Source: Paractinoplanes toevensis
GTDB taxonomy: Bacteria > Actinomycetota > Actinomycetes > Mycobacteriales > Micromonosporaceae
Reading direction: 5' to 3'
Length of the DNA: 62,527 nucleotides
Assembly (NCBI RefSeq): GCF_018332695.1
Contig: NZ_BOQN01000089.1
Coordinates: 1 to 62,527, forward strand
Below are positions 15,182-23,845 of this stretch, in pieces; the first letter of the stretch is position 1, and each line of letters begins with the position of its first letter. The position numbers were made by a program, and so were the translations under genes. Below the pieces are notes generated by a model. That model saw only the letters and a list, made by a program, of their open reading frames with translations. It was not told where the DNA came from and did no database searches.

Positions 15182-17446
15182 TCAGACCGCGGCCAGCACC
15201 GCCGCCGTGACCCGGTCCCGCTCGGCCTGCTCACTCCACGGCCCGACCAGGTAGAACGCGTCCACCACGTCACCTCCGAGGGTGGAGATGCGGGCCGCGC
15301 GAACCTCGGCGCCGGCCTCGTCGAGGGCGGTTGCCACCCGATAGAGCAGCCCGGCCGAGTCGGCCGCGCGCAGTTCCAGCACGGCCGCGTCGGTGGCCAC
15401 GTCCCGCTGCCACACCACCCGCGGTTCGGCGGTGCCGCCGCGGGCACTCATCGCCCGGGCCCGCAGCCGCTGGGTGACCGACACGTCGCCGGCCGCGACC
15501 CGGCGCAGGTCGGCGGCGAGCGCCACCGGGTCGTACGGCGAGCCGTAGCGTGGCTGGGTGAAGAACTCGACGATCGCCCGGCCGTCGACCGTGGACGCGT
15601 TCGCACCGACCACGTCGAGCCGGTGCATGGCCAGGCAGGCGGCGACCGCGCCGAGCAGGCCACGCCGGTCGGCGGCGGCCACCGCGACCCGGTCGCCGTC
15701 CAGGTGCACGGCGGGCAGGTCGCCCTCCAGCAGCTCCGGGTCGGGGGCGGGCGGTTCGGGCAGTTCGCCGGTGTCCAGGGCGGTGTGCACCCGGCTGACC
15801 AGCTCGGCCATCAGCCGGCCCTTCCAGTCCGACCAGGCGGCCGGGCCGGTGGCGTGCGAGTCGGCCCGGGCCAGCGCGTGCAGCAGGTCGAGAGTGGCGG
15901 AGTCGCCGACCTTCTCGGCCACACTGGAGATCGTCACCGGGTCGCTCAGATCGCGGCGGGTGGCCACGTCCGGCAGCAGCAGGTGCAGGCGCACCAGCTT
16001 CTCGATGGTGGCCACGTCGGCCGGCGGCAGGCCGATCCGGGTGGCGATCTCGGCGGCGATCGGGGCGCCGACGATGCTGTGGTCACCCTCCAGCCCCTTG
16101 CCGACGTCGTGCACGAACGCGCCGATCAGCAGCAGGTCGGGGCGGTCCACCTCGCGGGCGTACGCGGTGGCTTCGTAGGCGGCCTGCACCAGGTGCCGGT
16201 CGAGGGTGAATCGGTGCACGGGGTGGTGCTGCGGGAGGCTGCGCATCCGAGCCCACTCGGGCAGCCAGGCGTCGATCAGCCCGTACCGGTCGCAGGTCTC
16301 CCAGGTGGGCAGCAGGCCCGGACCGGAGCCGAGCAGCGAGACCAGGGCGGCGCGGGCGGCCGCCGGCCAGGGGTTGGGCAGCGGCGGGCTGAAGGCGGCG
16401 AGCCACTCGCTGGTGGCGCGGGCGATCGGCAGCCGCACGGTGGCGGCCGCGGCCGCCACCCGCAGCGAGAGGGCCGGGTCCGGGACCGGCCCGATGGCGG
16501 TACGGGCGAGCACCAACTCACCGTCCTGCTCGACCACGTCCCGGGCGACCGGACGGCGGGTGGGTGAGCCGGGCATCTGACCGCGCCGACGGCCGGCCCG
16601 CAGCCGGTCGGCGGCCCGCCAGGCGTCGTCGACGGCGTGCGCGACGGTGCGGGCGTCCCCGGCCACCCGGCGCAGCAGGGCGTCGCCGTCGTCGAGTTCG
16701 AGCAGTTCGGCCACCGCACCGCGTTCCTGGGCGACCAGCCGGTCGACCCGGCGGCCGACGGCGAGGTGCAGGGCGTCGCGGGTGTCGAGCAGGCGCAGGC
16801 CGGCAGCGCGGACCGCGGGGCGCATGGTGTCGGCCACCCCGGCCCGGCCGATGCCGCGCAGGATGGTCACGTCGCGCAGGCCGCCGGCCGCCTCCTTGAG
16901 ATCGCCCTCGAGCAGGAAGGCGAGCTCGCCATGGCTGGCCCAGCGGCTGGTGGTGATCTCTTTGAGCTGCGGCATGAGGCGTACGGCGGTGCGCCGCCAC
17001 TGGTCCGAGGAGGCCGCGATGAGCTCGCCGGAGAGGGCCGGGTCGCCGGCCACGTGCCGGGCGTCGAGCAGACCGAGGGCGACCTTGACGTCGTCGTGCG
17101 CGACCGACAGCGCCTCCGGCAGCGTGCGCACGGAGTGGTCGAGGCCGAGCCGCGCGTCCCAGATCGGGTACCACAGGGCCGAGGCGATCCGGTCGATGCC
17201 GGCCGTGCCGCTGTGCAGCAGCACCAGGTCGAGGTCGCTGTAGGGAGCGCAGTCCCGCCGGCCGAGCCCGCCGACCGCCAGCAGGCTGACGCCGGGCAGG
17301 TGACTCGGGAAGATCGCGGTCAACCAAGCATCGAGCGCCGCGGCCCGATCGATCCGGGCGGCGGCGCCGATGTGTTCACGCAATTTCTCCAGCGAACCGC
17401 CGGTCGGCACAACCGGCGCGGCCGGCGGTTCGCTGAGGTTGCTCAT
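15182..17446 (-). CDS. glnD: PII protein nucleotidylyltransferase GlnD
   Basis: 754 aa. The enzyme modifies and demodifies the PII protein according to nitrogen status. The nucleotidyltransferase signature GGLGRRDCAPYSDLDLVLLHSG lies near residues 63-84. An HD domain follows with FVHDVGKGLEGDHSIVGA near 450, and two C-terminal ACT domains (VAAADRRGLLGAVAACLAM and ELRAADSAGLLYRVATAL) sense glutamine in the family. Actinobacterial GlnD enzymes are known to adenylylate, rather than uridylylate, the PII protein in Corynebacterium and Streptomyces. The ATG at 17446 is 22 bases from the glnK stop. Order amt-glnK-glnD is the classic actinobacterial operon. Confidence 0.95.
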   Translation of the reverse strand: MSNLSEPPAAPVVPTGGSLEKLREHIGAAARIDRAAALDAWLTAIFPSHLPGVSLLAVGGLGRRDCAPYSDLDLVLLHSGTAGIDRIASALWYPIWDARLGLDHSVRTLPEALSVAHDDVKVALGLLDARHVAGDPALSGELIAASSDQWRRTAVRLMPQLKEITTSRWASHGELAFLLEGDLKEAAGGLRDVTILRGIGRAGVADTMRPAVRAAGLRLLDTRDALHLAVGRRVDRLVAQERGAVAELLELDDGDALLRRVAGDARTVAHAVDDAWRAADRLRAGRRRGQMPGSPTRRPVARDVVEQDGELVLARTAIGPVPDPALSLRVAAAAATVRLPIARATSEWLAAFSPPLPNPWPAAARAALVSLLGSGPGLLPTWETCDRYGLIDAWLPEWARMRSLPQHHPVHRFTLDRHLVQAAYEATAYAREVDRPDLLLIGAFVHDVGKGLEGDHSIVGAPIAAEIATRIGLPPADVATIEKLVRLHLLLPDVATRRDLSDPVTISSVAEKVGDSATLDLLHALARADSHATGPAAWSDWKGRLMAELVSRVHTALDTGELPEPPAPDPELLEGDLPAVHLDGDRVAVAAADRRGLLGAVAACLAMHRLDVVGANASTVDGRAIVEFFTQPRYGSPYDPVALAADLRRVAAGDVSVTQRLRARAMSARGGTAEPRVVWQRDVATDAAVLELRAADSAGLLYRVATALDEAGAEVRAARISTLGGDVVDAFYLVGPWSEQAERDRVTAAVLAAV

Positions 17447-17467
17447 CTTAAATCGTGTTGTTCATTG

Positions 17468-17806
17468 TCAGAGCGCGTCGAGACCGCGCTCGCCGGTACG
17501 GACCCGGACGACCTCTTCCACACCGGTCACCCAGACCTTCCCGTCACCGATCTTGCCGGTCCGGGCCGAGGTGACGACGGCGTCGACGATCTTCTCGACG
17601 TCGATCTCGTCGGTCACCACCTCAACCTTGATCTTCGGCAGGAACTCCACCGTGTACTCGGCACCCCGGTACACCTCGGTGTGGCCCTTCTGCCGTCCGT
17701 ACCCCTGTACCTCGCTCACGGTCAAGCCGGTCACGCCGAGCGCGTGCAGAGCTTCCTTCACCGCGTCGAGCTGGTACGGCTTGATGACCGCGGTCACCAG
17801 CTTCAT
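17468..17806 (-). CDS. glnK: Nitrogen regulatory PII protein (GlnB/GlnK)
   Basis: 112 aa, the normal PII length. It signals 2-oxoglutarate and ATP/ADP state and, next to amt, is expected to gate the ammonium channel. The T-loop reads GYGRQKGHTEVYRGAEY; the terminal Tyr is residue 51, the modification site, and YRGAEY is the PII signature. The C-terminal region has TGKIGDGKVWV. ATG at 17806 is chosen over an upstream in-frame start at 17833 because MKLVTAVIKPYQLD is the conserved N-terminus and GAGGGAC lies just before it. Confidence 0.95.
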   Translation of the reverse strand: MKLVTAVIKPYQLDAVKEALHALGVTGLTVSEVQGYGRQKGHTEVYRGAEYTVEFLPKIKVEVVTDEIDVEKIVDAVVTSARTGKIGDGKVWVTGVEEVVRVRTGERGLDAL

Positions 17807-17841
17807 GCTCAGTCCCTCTCTCGGAGCAGTCATACGGGAAT

Positions 17842-19206
17842 CTAACCGGCGACCTTCTGGCTGACATCAGCCTTGCCGTCCGCATCGATGCCGGGCTTGA
17901 TCCCCGCCATCGCGAACGCACTGCCGCCACCCGAACCACCGGACGGGGTGAAGTCGTACGCGGTCTCGCCGTGGTCGGCGATGTCGATGCCCTCGATCTC
18001 GGCCTCCTCGCTGACCCGCAGAGCCTTAACGGCCTTGAGGATGAACGCGAGGATAGCGGCGATCGCGAACGAGTAGACGGTGACAGCCGCGCTACCGGCG
18101 AACTGGCGCCACAACTGCTCGCCACCGCCCCCGTAGAACAGACCCTCCTTGGCACCCAGGACGTCGGTGATCGCACCGTTGACCTGCGTGGTGGCGAAGA
18201 AGCCGATCGACAGCGAGCCGATCCATCCACCGACGAAGTGCACGCCGACGACGTCGAGCGAGTCGTCGTAGCCCAGCTTGTACTTCAGGCCGACCGCCAG
18301 GGCGCAGACCGCACCGGCGATGATGCCGATCAGGGCGGCGGGCAGCGGAGCCACGAAACCACAGGCCGGGGTGATGGCGACCAGGCCGGCAACCGCACCG
18401 GACGAGGCACCGACCAGGGTCGGCTTGCCGTCCCGCAGCCACTCGACGACGGCCCAGCCGACGAGAGCGGCGGCGGTGGCGAGCTGGGTGTTGACGAACG
18501 CCACCGCGGTGGTGCTGTCGACGGTCAGCTCGGAACCGGCGTTGAAGCCGAACCAGCCGAACCACAGGAGGCCGGCGCCGAGGGCGACGAACGGCACGCT
18601 GTGCGGGCGCATGTTCTCCCGCGGCCAGCCGATCCGCTTACCGAGCACCAGGATCACACCGAGTGCGGCCGCGCCGGCGTTGATGTGGACCGCGGTACCA
18701 CCCGCGAAGTCCAGCGCGTGCAGGTTGGCGCCGATCCAGCCGCCGCCCCAGACCCAGTGCGCGACCGGGACGTAGACGAGGGTGAACCAGCCGATCGCGA
18801 AGAGCACCCAGCCGCCGAACTTGAGGCGGTCGGAGAGAGCACCACTGATCAGGGCAACCGTGATGACGGCGAACATCATCTGGAAGACCATGAAGACGTA
18901 CGTGGGGATCCCGGTCTCGCCCCACATGTCCGGCAGCCAGCTGGTGCCGGTGCCGAAGTACTGGGTGAAGCTACCGAGGAACTTGTTGGTGCCCTCGCTG
19001 TCGTTGGCGCCGAACGCGAGGGTGAAGCCGTAGAGCGACCACAGAATCGAGATGATCCCGATGCTGGAGAAGCTCATCATCATCATGTTCAGGGTGCCCT
19101 TGGACCGGTTGAGGCCACCGTAGAACAGCGCCAGACCCGGGGTCATGAGCAAAACGAGCGCAGACGACAGGAGCAACCAGGCGGTATTGCCAGTGTCGAT
19201 CTCCAC
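17842..19206 (-). CDS. amt: Ammonium transporter
   Basis: 454 aa with about eleven membrane segments. Channel for NH4+/NH3 uptake in the inner membrane. The two pore histidines are visible in GGTAVHINAGAAALGV and in DVVGVHFVGGWIGSL. The C-terminal cytoplasmic tail (after VKALRVSEEAEIEGIDIADHGE) is the PII-binding part in the family and here ends in a Gly/Ser-rich extension. Start is GTG at 19206 behind GAGGAGG; longer frames lack a site. A GlnR-like box lies about 118-154 bases upstream of the start, consistent with nitrogen-limited expression. Confidence 0.94.
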   Translation of the reverse strand: MEIDTGNTAWLLLSSALVLLMTPGLALFYGGLNRSKGTLNMMMMSFSSIGIISILWSLYGFTLAFGANDSEGTNKFLGSFTQYFGTGTSWLPDMWGETGIPTYVFMVFQMMFAVITVALISGALSDRLKFGGWVLFAIGWFTLVYVPVAHWVWGGGWIGANLHALDFAGGTAVHINAGAAALGVILVLGKRIGWPRENMRPHSVPFVALGAGLLWFGWFGFNAGSELTVDSTTAVAFVNTQLATAAALVGWAVVEWLRDGKPTLVGASSGAVAGLVAITPACGFVAPLPAALIGIIAGAVCALAVGLKYKLGYDDSLDVVGVHFVGGWIGSLSIGFFATTQVNGAITDVLGAKEGLFYGGGGEQLWRQFAGSAAVTVYSFAIAAILAFILKAVKALRVSEEAEIEGIDIADHGETAYDFTPSGGSGGGSAFAMAGIKPGIDADGKADVSQKVAG

Positions 19207-19323
19207 GCTGCCTCCTCTCGGAATTTTAGGTGTCCTCCCACACGACCCACGGGGCAGCGTCGCCAGTCGGCCGGTTCGCGGCAAAGCGTTCCGGTCTGCT
19301 GTTTCACGCACGGTCTACGCGCG

Positions 19324-19360
19324 ATTTCCGGCACGTGACGGGTTGTTTCGTACGTGTGAA
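19324..19360 (-). promoter_or_regulatory. Candidate GlnR binding site upstream of amt
   Basis: Read on the minus strand: TTCAC-N6-GAAAC-N5-GTCAC-N6-GAAAT. The actinobacterial GlnR consensus is GTNAC-N6-GAAAC-N6-GTNAC-N6-GAAAC, so 17 of 20 half-site letters fit by eye, but the central spacer is 5 rather than 6. It lies upstream of amt-glnK-glnD, a known GlnR target in Streptomyces. Confidence 0.55.
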
Positions 19361-19430
19361 GAAACTCTCACAGGCGCGGCGGCGAAACGCCCTGAACTGG
19401 TGCAATAGCCGCGCAATTTTGTCAGCGCCC

Positions 19431-19455
19431 TCGCCCGGACATTGTCAACGGGCGA
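19431..19455 (-). terminator. Hairpin after kinase-like gene
   Basis: TCGCCCG (19431-19437) pairs with CGGGCGA (19449-19455), with a short inner GAC/GTC. It abuts the stop codon of the minus-strand gene ending at 19456 and could terminate the ftsY transcript before the amt regulatory region. No U-run. Confidence 0.4.
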
Positions 19456-20277
19456 TCAACGAAGAGCGTATTCGAGGGTGTGGCGCTCGTAATCGAGCAG
19501 TCGTAAATCGCGCATCGGACGCCGGAGATGCCCCTTGTGCACGATGCGTACGAAGGCCGGATCGCCGGCCGCCGCCATCCGCCGGATGCCCTCGACATGG
19601 TCCACGATCCGCTTGCGGATGGTGCGCACGAGGCGGTGCCGATCGCGCGGGATCAACCCGTAGGCGTCCGCGAAGAGCCGCAGGCGGCGCGGCCGGTTCG
19701 GCCGCTTCCAACCCAGGGTGTACGAATCCCGATCGCTGAACAGCGGCACCCAGGTCCACGCCGCGTAGGCCACGTCGTAGATGCGGGCACCCGGCGAGGC
19801 CAGGTCGAAGTCGATCAGGGCGAGCGTGCCGTCCGGCCGCCAGACCACGTTGTGCGGGGCCGCGTCGTGGTGGCAGATCACCTCGGTGTCCGGCGGAGGC
19901 GGCCCGAACGAGCGCCACACCGCACCCGGCGGCGGCACGAAACCGTACTGCGCGTCGTGGAACATCCGCAGCATGGTCGCGACCGTGACCAGCGCTTCCT
20001 CGGTCACCCAGTGGGCGGCCAGCGGGTATTCACCGCACTCGCCATCGAGGTACGACAGGACCTCGCGGCCCTTTTCGTCGATCCCGAGGGCGTGCGGCGA
20101 CCCGGTGAACCCGACCCGCTCGAGGTGGTTGAGCAGGGCGTGCACGGAGGGCGTCCACGGGCCGGTGTTGCGCCGCACGGTGTCGCCGATGCGCGAGACC
20201 GTGCTGACGTTGCCGCCGTGGAGCGGAATCTCCCGCACCGGCTCCTGCGTCACCCACGGCCTCCCCGAATTGCTCAC
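19456..20277 (-). CDS. Aminoglycoside phosphotransferase-like kinase
   Basis: 273 aa. Protein-kinase-like fold of the APH family: the catalytic loop CHHDAAPHNVVWRPDG (about residues 135-150) has the HxDxxxxN pattern, and LALIDFDLASPG holds the metal-binding aspartate. The natural substrate cannot be told from sequence; many actinobacterial APH-like enzymes act on small-molecule alcohols rather than antibiotics. The start is GTG at 20277 with GGAG eight bases before it and lies 14 bases after the ftsY stop, so it is probably co-transcribed with ftsY. Confidence 0.8.
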   Translation of the reverse strand: MSNSGRPWVTQEPVREIPLHGGNVSTVSRIGDTVRRNTGPWTPSVHALLNHLERVGFTGSPHALGIDEKGREVLSYLDGECGEYPLAAHWVTEEALVTVATMLRMFHDAQYGFVPPPGAVWRSFGPPPPDTEVICHHDAAPHNVVWRPDGTLALIDFDLASPGARIYDVAYAAWTWVPLFSDRDSYTLGWKRPNRPRRLRLFADAYGLIPRDRHRLVRTIRKRIVDHVEGIRRMAAAGDPAFVRIVHKGHLRRPMRDLRLLDYERHTLEYALR

Positions 20278-20291
20278 CTGAGACTCCGAGA

Positions 20292-21479
20292 CTAACCGTC
20301 GGAGCCAAGCAGTGCCTCGACGAAGGCCGCCGGCTCGAACGGTGCAAGATCGTCCGGACCCTCGCCCAGACCCACCAGCTTTACGGGAATCCCCAGCTTG
20401 CGCTGCACGGCGATGACGATTCCGCCCTTCGCGGTGCCGTCCAGCTTGGTGAGCACGACGCCCGTCACATCCACCACTTCAGTGAACACGCGCGCCTGTT
20501 CCAGACCGTTCTGCCCGGTGGTGGCGTCCAGGATCAGCAGGGTCTCGTCGACCGGCCCGTGCTTCTCCACGACCCGCTTGACCTTGCCCAGCTCGTCCAT
20601 GAGCCCGACCTTGTTCTGCAGCCGGCCGGCCGTGTCGATCAGCACGGTGTCGATGCCGGTGTCGATGCCCCGCTTCACGGCGTCGAACGCCACGCTGGCC
20701 GGGTCGCCGCCCTCCGGGCCACGCACGGTCTCGGCGCCGACCCGCTCGCCCCAGGTGGCCAGCTGCTCGGCGGCCGCGGCCCGGAACGTGTCGGCCGCGC
20801 CGAACAGCACGGTGCGCCCGTCGGCGATCAGCACCCGGCCGATCTTTCCGCAGGTGGTGGTCTTGCCGGCGCCGTTGACGCCGACCACCAGCAGCACCGC
20901 CGGGCGGCCGTCGTGCGGCGTCGTCCGCAGCGTGCGGTCCATGCCGGGCTCGAGCGCCGAGGTCAGCTCCTCGGCCAGCTGCGCGCGCACCTCGGCCACC
21001 GTGCGGGTGCCGAGCACCCGGACCCGCTCCCGCAGCCGCTCGACGATCACCTGGGTGGCTTCGACGCCGACGTCCGCGCTGATCAGGCTGTCTTCGATCT
21101 CCTCCCAGGCGTCCTCGTCGAGGTGGTCCCGGGACAGGACGCTGAGCAGGCCCCGGCCGAGCGAGCTCTGCGAGCGGGCCAGCCGGGCGCGCAGTCGGAC
21201 GAGCCGGCCGGCGGTCGGCTCCGGCTTCTCGAGCTCGGGTTTCTCCTCGACGACGACCGGCGACTCGACCGGCGCCTCGATGAGCGGCGGCAGGCCCTCG
21301 TCGGCCTCGGCCGGCACGACCAGCGGCGGAGGCTCCTCCTCGGTCGGGCGCTCGAGGGTCGTGGTCCCCCCGCCGGCCTGCGGCGGCAGTTCACGGCGGC
21401 GCATCCGCGGCACCATCAGGCCGACGGCACCGGCGACCAGGACGACGAGCAGGATGACTGCGGCGACCACGTATTCCAT
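20292..21479 (-). CDS. ftsY: Signal recognition particle receptor FtsY
   Basis: 395 aa. GTPase that docks SRP-ribosome complexes at the membrane for co-translational insertion. It begins with a hydrophobic anchor (MEYVVAAVILLVVLVAGAVG), as in other actinobacterial FtsY proteins. A Pro/Glu-rich acidic A domain follows (about 30-90), then the N domain and the G domain with GVNGAGKTTTCGK (P-loop), DTFRAAAAEQL, DTAGR, and TKLDGTAKGG. ATG at 21479 begins the anchor; a much longer open frame upstream is GC shadow over the divergent phosphatase gene. Confidence 0.95.
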   Translation of the reverse strand: MEYVVAAVILLVVLVAGAVGLMVPRMRRRELPPQAGGGTTTLERPTEEEPPPLVVPAEADEGLPPLIEAPVESPVVVEEKPELEKPEPTAGRLVRLRARLARSQSSLGRGLLSVLSRDHLDEDAWEEIEDSLISADVGVEATQVIVERLRERVRVLGTRTVAEVRAQLAEELTSALEPGMDRTLRTTPHDGRPAVLLVVGVNGAGKTTTCGKIGRVLIADGRTVLFGAADTFRAAAAEQLATWGERVGAETVRGPEGGDPASVAFDAVKRGIDTGIDTVLIDTAGRLQNKVGLMDELGKVKRVVEKHGPVDETLLILDATTGQNGLEQARVFTEVVDVTGVVLTKLDGTAKGGIVIAVQRKLGIPVKLVGLGEGPDDLAPFEPAAFVEALLGSDG

Positions 21480-21602
21480 GGCTGAAATCCTGACAGATGA
21501 GCCGCCGGCGCGTGGCGTCGGCCGCCCAGTGGCGGCATCCCACTCCTCTGACGGAGGATGGGACGCCCTCGGAACCCTTTGCGTGGAAGGCTCAACCGCC
21601 TG

Positions 21603-23279
21603 ATGGCTGCTCACCTCCTCATCGGCCCCCTGCTGCGGCGGGTGGTCGGCGACCGCGCGACCATCTGGGTGGAGACCACCGAGCCGGCCACCGTCCGGGT
21701 CGAGGCGGAAGGCGGCGGCACCGGCTCGGCGACCACCTTTTCGGCGTACGGGCATCATTACGCCCTGGTCGTCGTCGAGGGCCTCACCCCGGACGCGGCC
21801 AGCTCCTACCGCGTATTCCTGGATGAGCGCCCGGTCTGGCCGTCGGCCGATTCGACGTACCCCCCGTCGGTGATCCGCACCCGTCCGGCGCAGGACGCCG
21901 ACGCACCGGTCCGGCTGATCTTCGGGTCCTGTCGCGAGGCGACGCCGCACTCCACCGCCCGCCATCTGCCGCCGGACGCGCTGGACGCCTACTCCCGCCG
22001 CCTGATGGGCGACCCGCAGAACCAAGATCTCCGCCCCGACCTGATCGTCCTGCTCGGCGACCAGGTCTACGCGGACAACACGTCGGACAAGGTCAAACGC
22101 TTCCTGCGCCGCCGCCGCGCGGCCGGCCACCAGGGCCCGGACGACCAGGTGGTGACGTTCGACGAGTACACGAAGCTCTATCTGGAGTCGTGGCGCGACC
22201 CGGAGATCCGCTGGCTGCTCTCCACCGTCCCGAGCGTGATGATCTTCGACGACCACGAGTTGATCGACGACTGGAACACCTCGGCGAGCTGGCGTCGCGA
22301 CATGGCCGCCCAGTCCTGGTGGATCGAGCGGATCGCCGGCGGCCTCGCCTCCTACTGGGTCTACCAGCACCTGGGCAACCTCAGCCCGGACGAGCTCGAC
22401 GCCGATCCGCTGTTCGCCAAGGTGACCGCGGCCGGCGAGGCCACCGTCCTGCTGCACGACTTCGGCCGCTCGGTCGACGGCGAGTCCGGCCACTACCAGT
22501 GGTCGTTCGCCCTCGACCTGGGCCGCACCCGCCTGGTGATGCTCGACAACCGCTGCAACCGGGTGCTGACCCCGGGCGCCCGCGAGATGCTGCCGCCCCG
22601 CGAGTGGTCCTGGTTCGTCGACCAGGCCCACGGCAACTACGACCACCTGGTGATCGGCAGCTCCCTGCCGTGGCTCATGCCGCCCGCCATCCATCACCTG
22701 GAGGCGTGGAACGAGAGGACCGCCGACTCGGGCAACGAGCGCGTGGCCGCCTACGCCGAGAAGATCCGCCGAGCCTTCGACCTGGAACATTGGGCGGCCT
22801 TCGGCCGCTCCTTCGCCGCCCTCGGCGAGCTTTTCCGCCGGCTGGGTGAGGGCGGTGCCGGCTCACCGGGCCACCGGGTGGGCGCAGGCGGGGCGTACGC
22901 CGCTCCGGCGACGATCTCGGTGCTCTCCGGCGACGTGCACCACTCCTACGTGGCCCGGGCCGACTTCGGCGAGGCCATGCAGACCCCGGTCATGCAGCTG
23001 ACCTGCTCGCCGGTGCACAACCAGGTGCCCGCCTTCATGCGCCCGCTGATGCGCTTCAGCTGGTCCCGCGCCGCCGCCAAGGGTGTGCGCGGCCTGGCCC
23101 ACTCGGCCGGTGTGCCCCGCCCGAAGTGGACCTGGAAACGCGAGGCCGGCCCCTATTTCGGCAACGCGGTCAGCAGCCTGCGGCTGACCGGCCCCACCGC
23201 CACGGTCCGAGTCGAGGGTACCGAGAAGGGTGGCACGTTGTTCACCGTCGCCGAGGTCGTTTACGGCCCCGAAAAATAG
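21603..23279 (+). CDS. PhoD-like alkaline phosphatase/phosphodiesterase
   Basis: 558 aa. An N-terminal Ig-like domain (about 1-95; RATIWVETTEPATVRVE) is followed by a PhoD-type metallophosphatase domain: FGSCREATP, LIVLLGDQVYAD, MIFDDHELIDDW, YDHLVIGSSLPWL and ISVLSGDVHHSYVA supply the metal ligands. Unlike secreted PhoD enzymes there is no signal or Tat peptide, so it may act in the cytoplasm on phosphodiesters. ATG at 21603 (MAAHLLIGPLLRR) is preferred; an upstream ATG at 21558 has a GGAGG touching it with no spacing. It is divergent from ftsY and followed after 40 bases by the DinB-like gene. Confidence 0.85.
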   Translation: MAAHLLIGPLLRRVVGDRATIWVETTEPATVRVEAEGGGTGSATTFSAYGHHYALVVVEGLTPDAASSYRVFLDERPVWPSADSTYPPSVIRTRPAQDADAPVRLIFGSCREATPHSTARHLPPDALDAYSRRLMGDPQNQDLRPDLIVLLGDQVYADNTSDKVKRFLRRRRAAGHQGPDDQVVTFDEYTKLYLESWRDPEIRWLLSTVPSVMIFDDHELIDDWNTSASWRRDMAAQSWWIERIAGGLASYWVYQHLGNLSPDELDADPLFAKVTAAGEATVLLHDFGRSVDGESGHYQWSFALDLGRTRLVMLDNRCNRVLTPGAREMLPPREWSWFVDQAHGNYDHLVIGSSLPWLMPPAIHHLEAWNERTADSGNERVAAYAEKIRRAFDLEHWAAFGRSFAALGELFRRLGEGGAGSPGHRVGAGGAYAAPATISVLSGDVHHSYVARADFGEAMQTPVMQLTCSPVHNQVPAFMRPLMRFSWSRAAAKGVRGLAHSAGVPRPKWTWKREAGPYFGNAVSSLRLTGPTATVRVEGTEKGGTLFTVAEVVYGPEK

Positions 23280-23319
23280 GGCTGCGGCCACTGCCGCGCA
23301 GCGGGAAGGATAGCCGCCG

Positions 23320-23844
23320 ATGACTACCTGGACCGCGCCCGAGGCGCAGCGTGAGAGCGAACCCTTTACCGGCCCCGAGCGGGCGATGCTGCAGGGCTGG
23401 CTGGACTGGCACCGCCAGACCCTGCTGACCAAGTGCGCCGGCCTCACCGCCGAGCAGCTGAAGACGGCCGCCGTGCAGCCGTCCAACCTGACCCTGCTCG
23501 GCCTGGTCCGGCACATGACCGAGGTCGAGCGCATCTGGTTCATCGTGCGGGCGGCCGGCCAGACCCCGGCCGGCGACCTCTACGTCACCGCCGACAACAC
23601 CGACGGCGACTTCGATTTCGTGGCCGACGCCGACGCCGAGGCCGACCTCGCGGCGTTCCGAGCCGAGCTGCCGGCCGCCGACAAGGCGGTGGCCGACCTC
23701 CCGCTGGAGCACGAGTTCACCACCTCCCGAGGCAGCACCCTGAGCCTCCGGTGGGTCTACATCCACATGATCGAGGAGTACGCCCGGCACAACGGCCACG
23801 CCGACCTGATCCGCGAGCGCATCGACGGCGCCACCGGCGACTGA
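23320..23844 (+). CDS. DinB-like (DUF664) protein
   Basis: 174 aa, four-helix DinB/DUF664 type. Members often bind a metal with three histidines; here HMTEVERIW (about residue 66), a middle helix, and YIHMIEEYARHNGHADLIRE (about 147-166) hold likely ligands. Some relatives are thiol-dependent S-transferases using mycothiol or bacillithiol; this one's reaction is unknown. GGGAAGG precedes the ATG. Its stop is one base from the stop of the opposing NACHT gene, so the two transcripts must overlap. Confidence 0.82.
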   Translation: MTTWTAPEAQRESEPFTGPERAMLQGWLDWHRQTLLTKCAGLTAEQLKTAAVQPSNLTLLGLVRHMTEVERIWFIVRAAGQTPAGDLYVTADNTDGDFDFVADADAEADLAAFRAELPAADKAVADLPLEHEFTTSRGSTLSLRWVYIHMIEEYARHNGHADLIRERIDGATGD

Positions 23845-23845
23845 C

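Noticed and set aside
19456..20277. Antibiotic-resistance call for the APH-like kinase
   Set aside because: The kinase motifs are generic; nothing in sequence or neighbours points to an aminoglycoside substrate.
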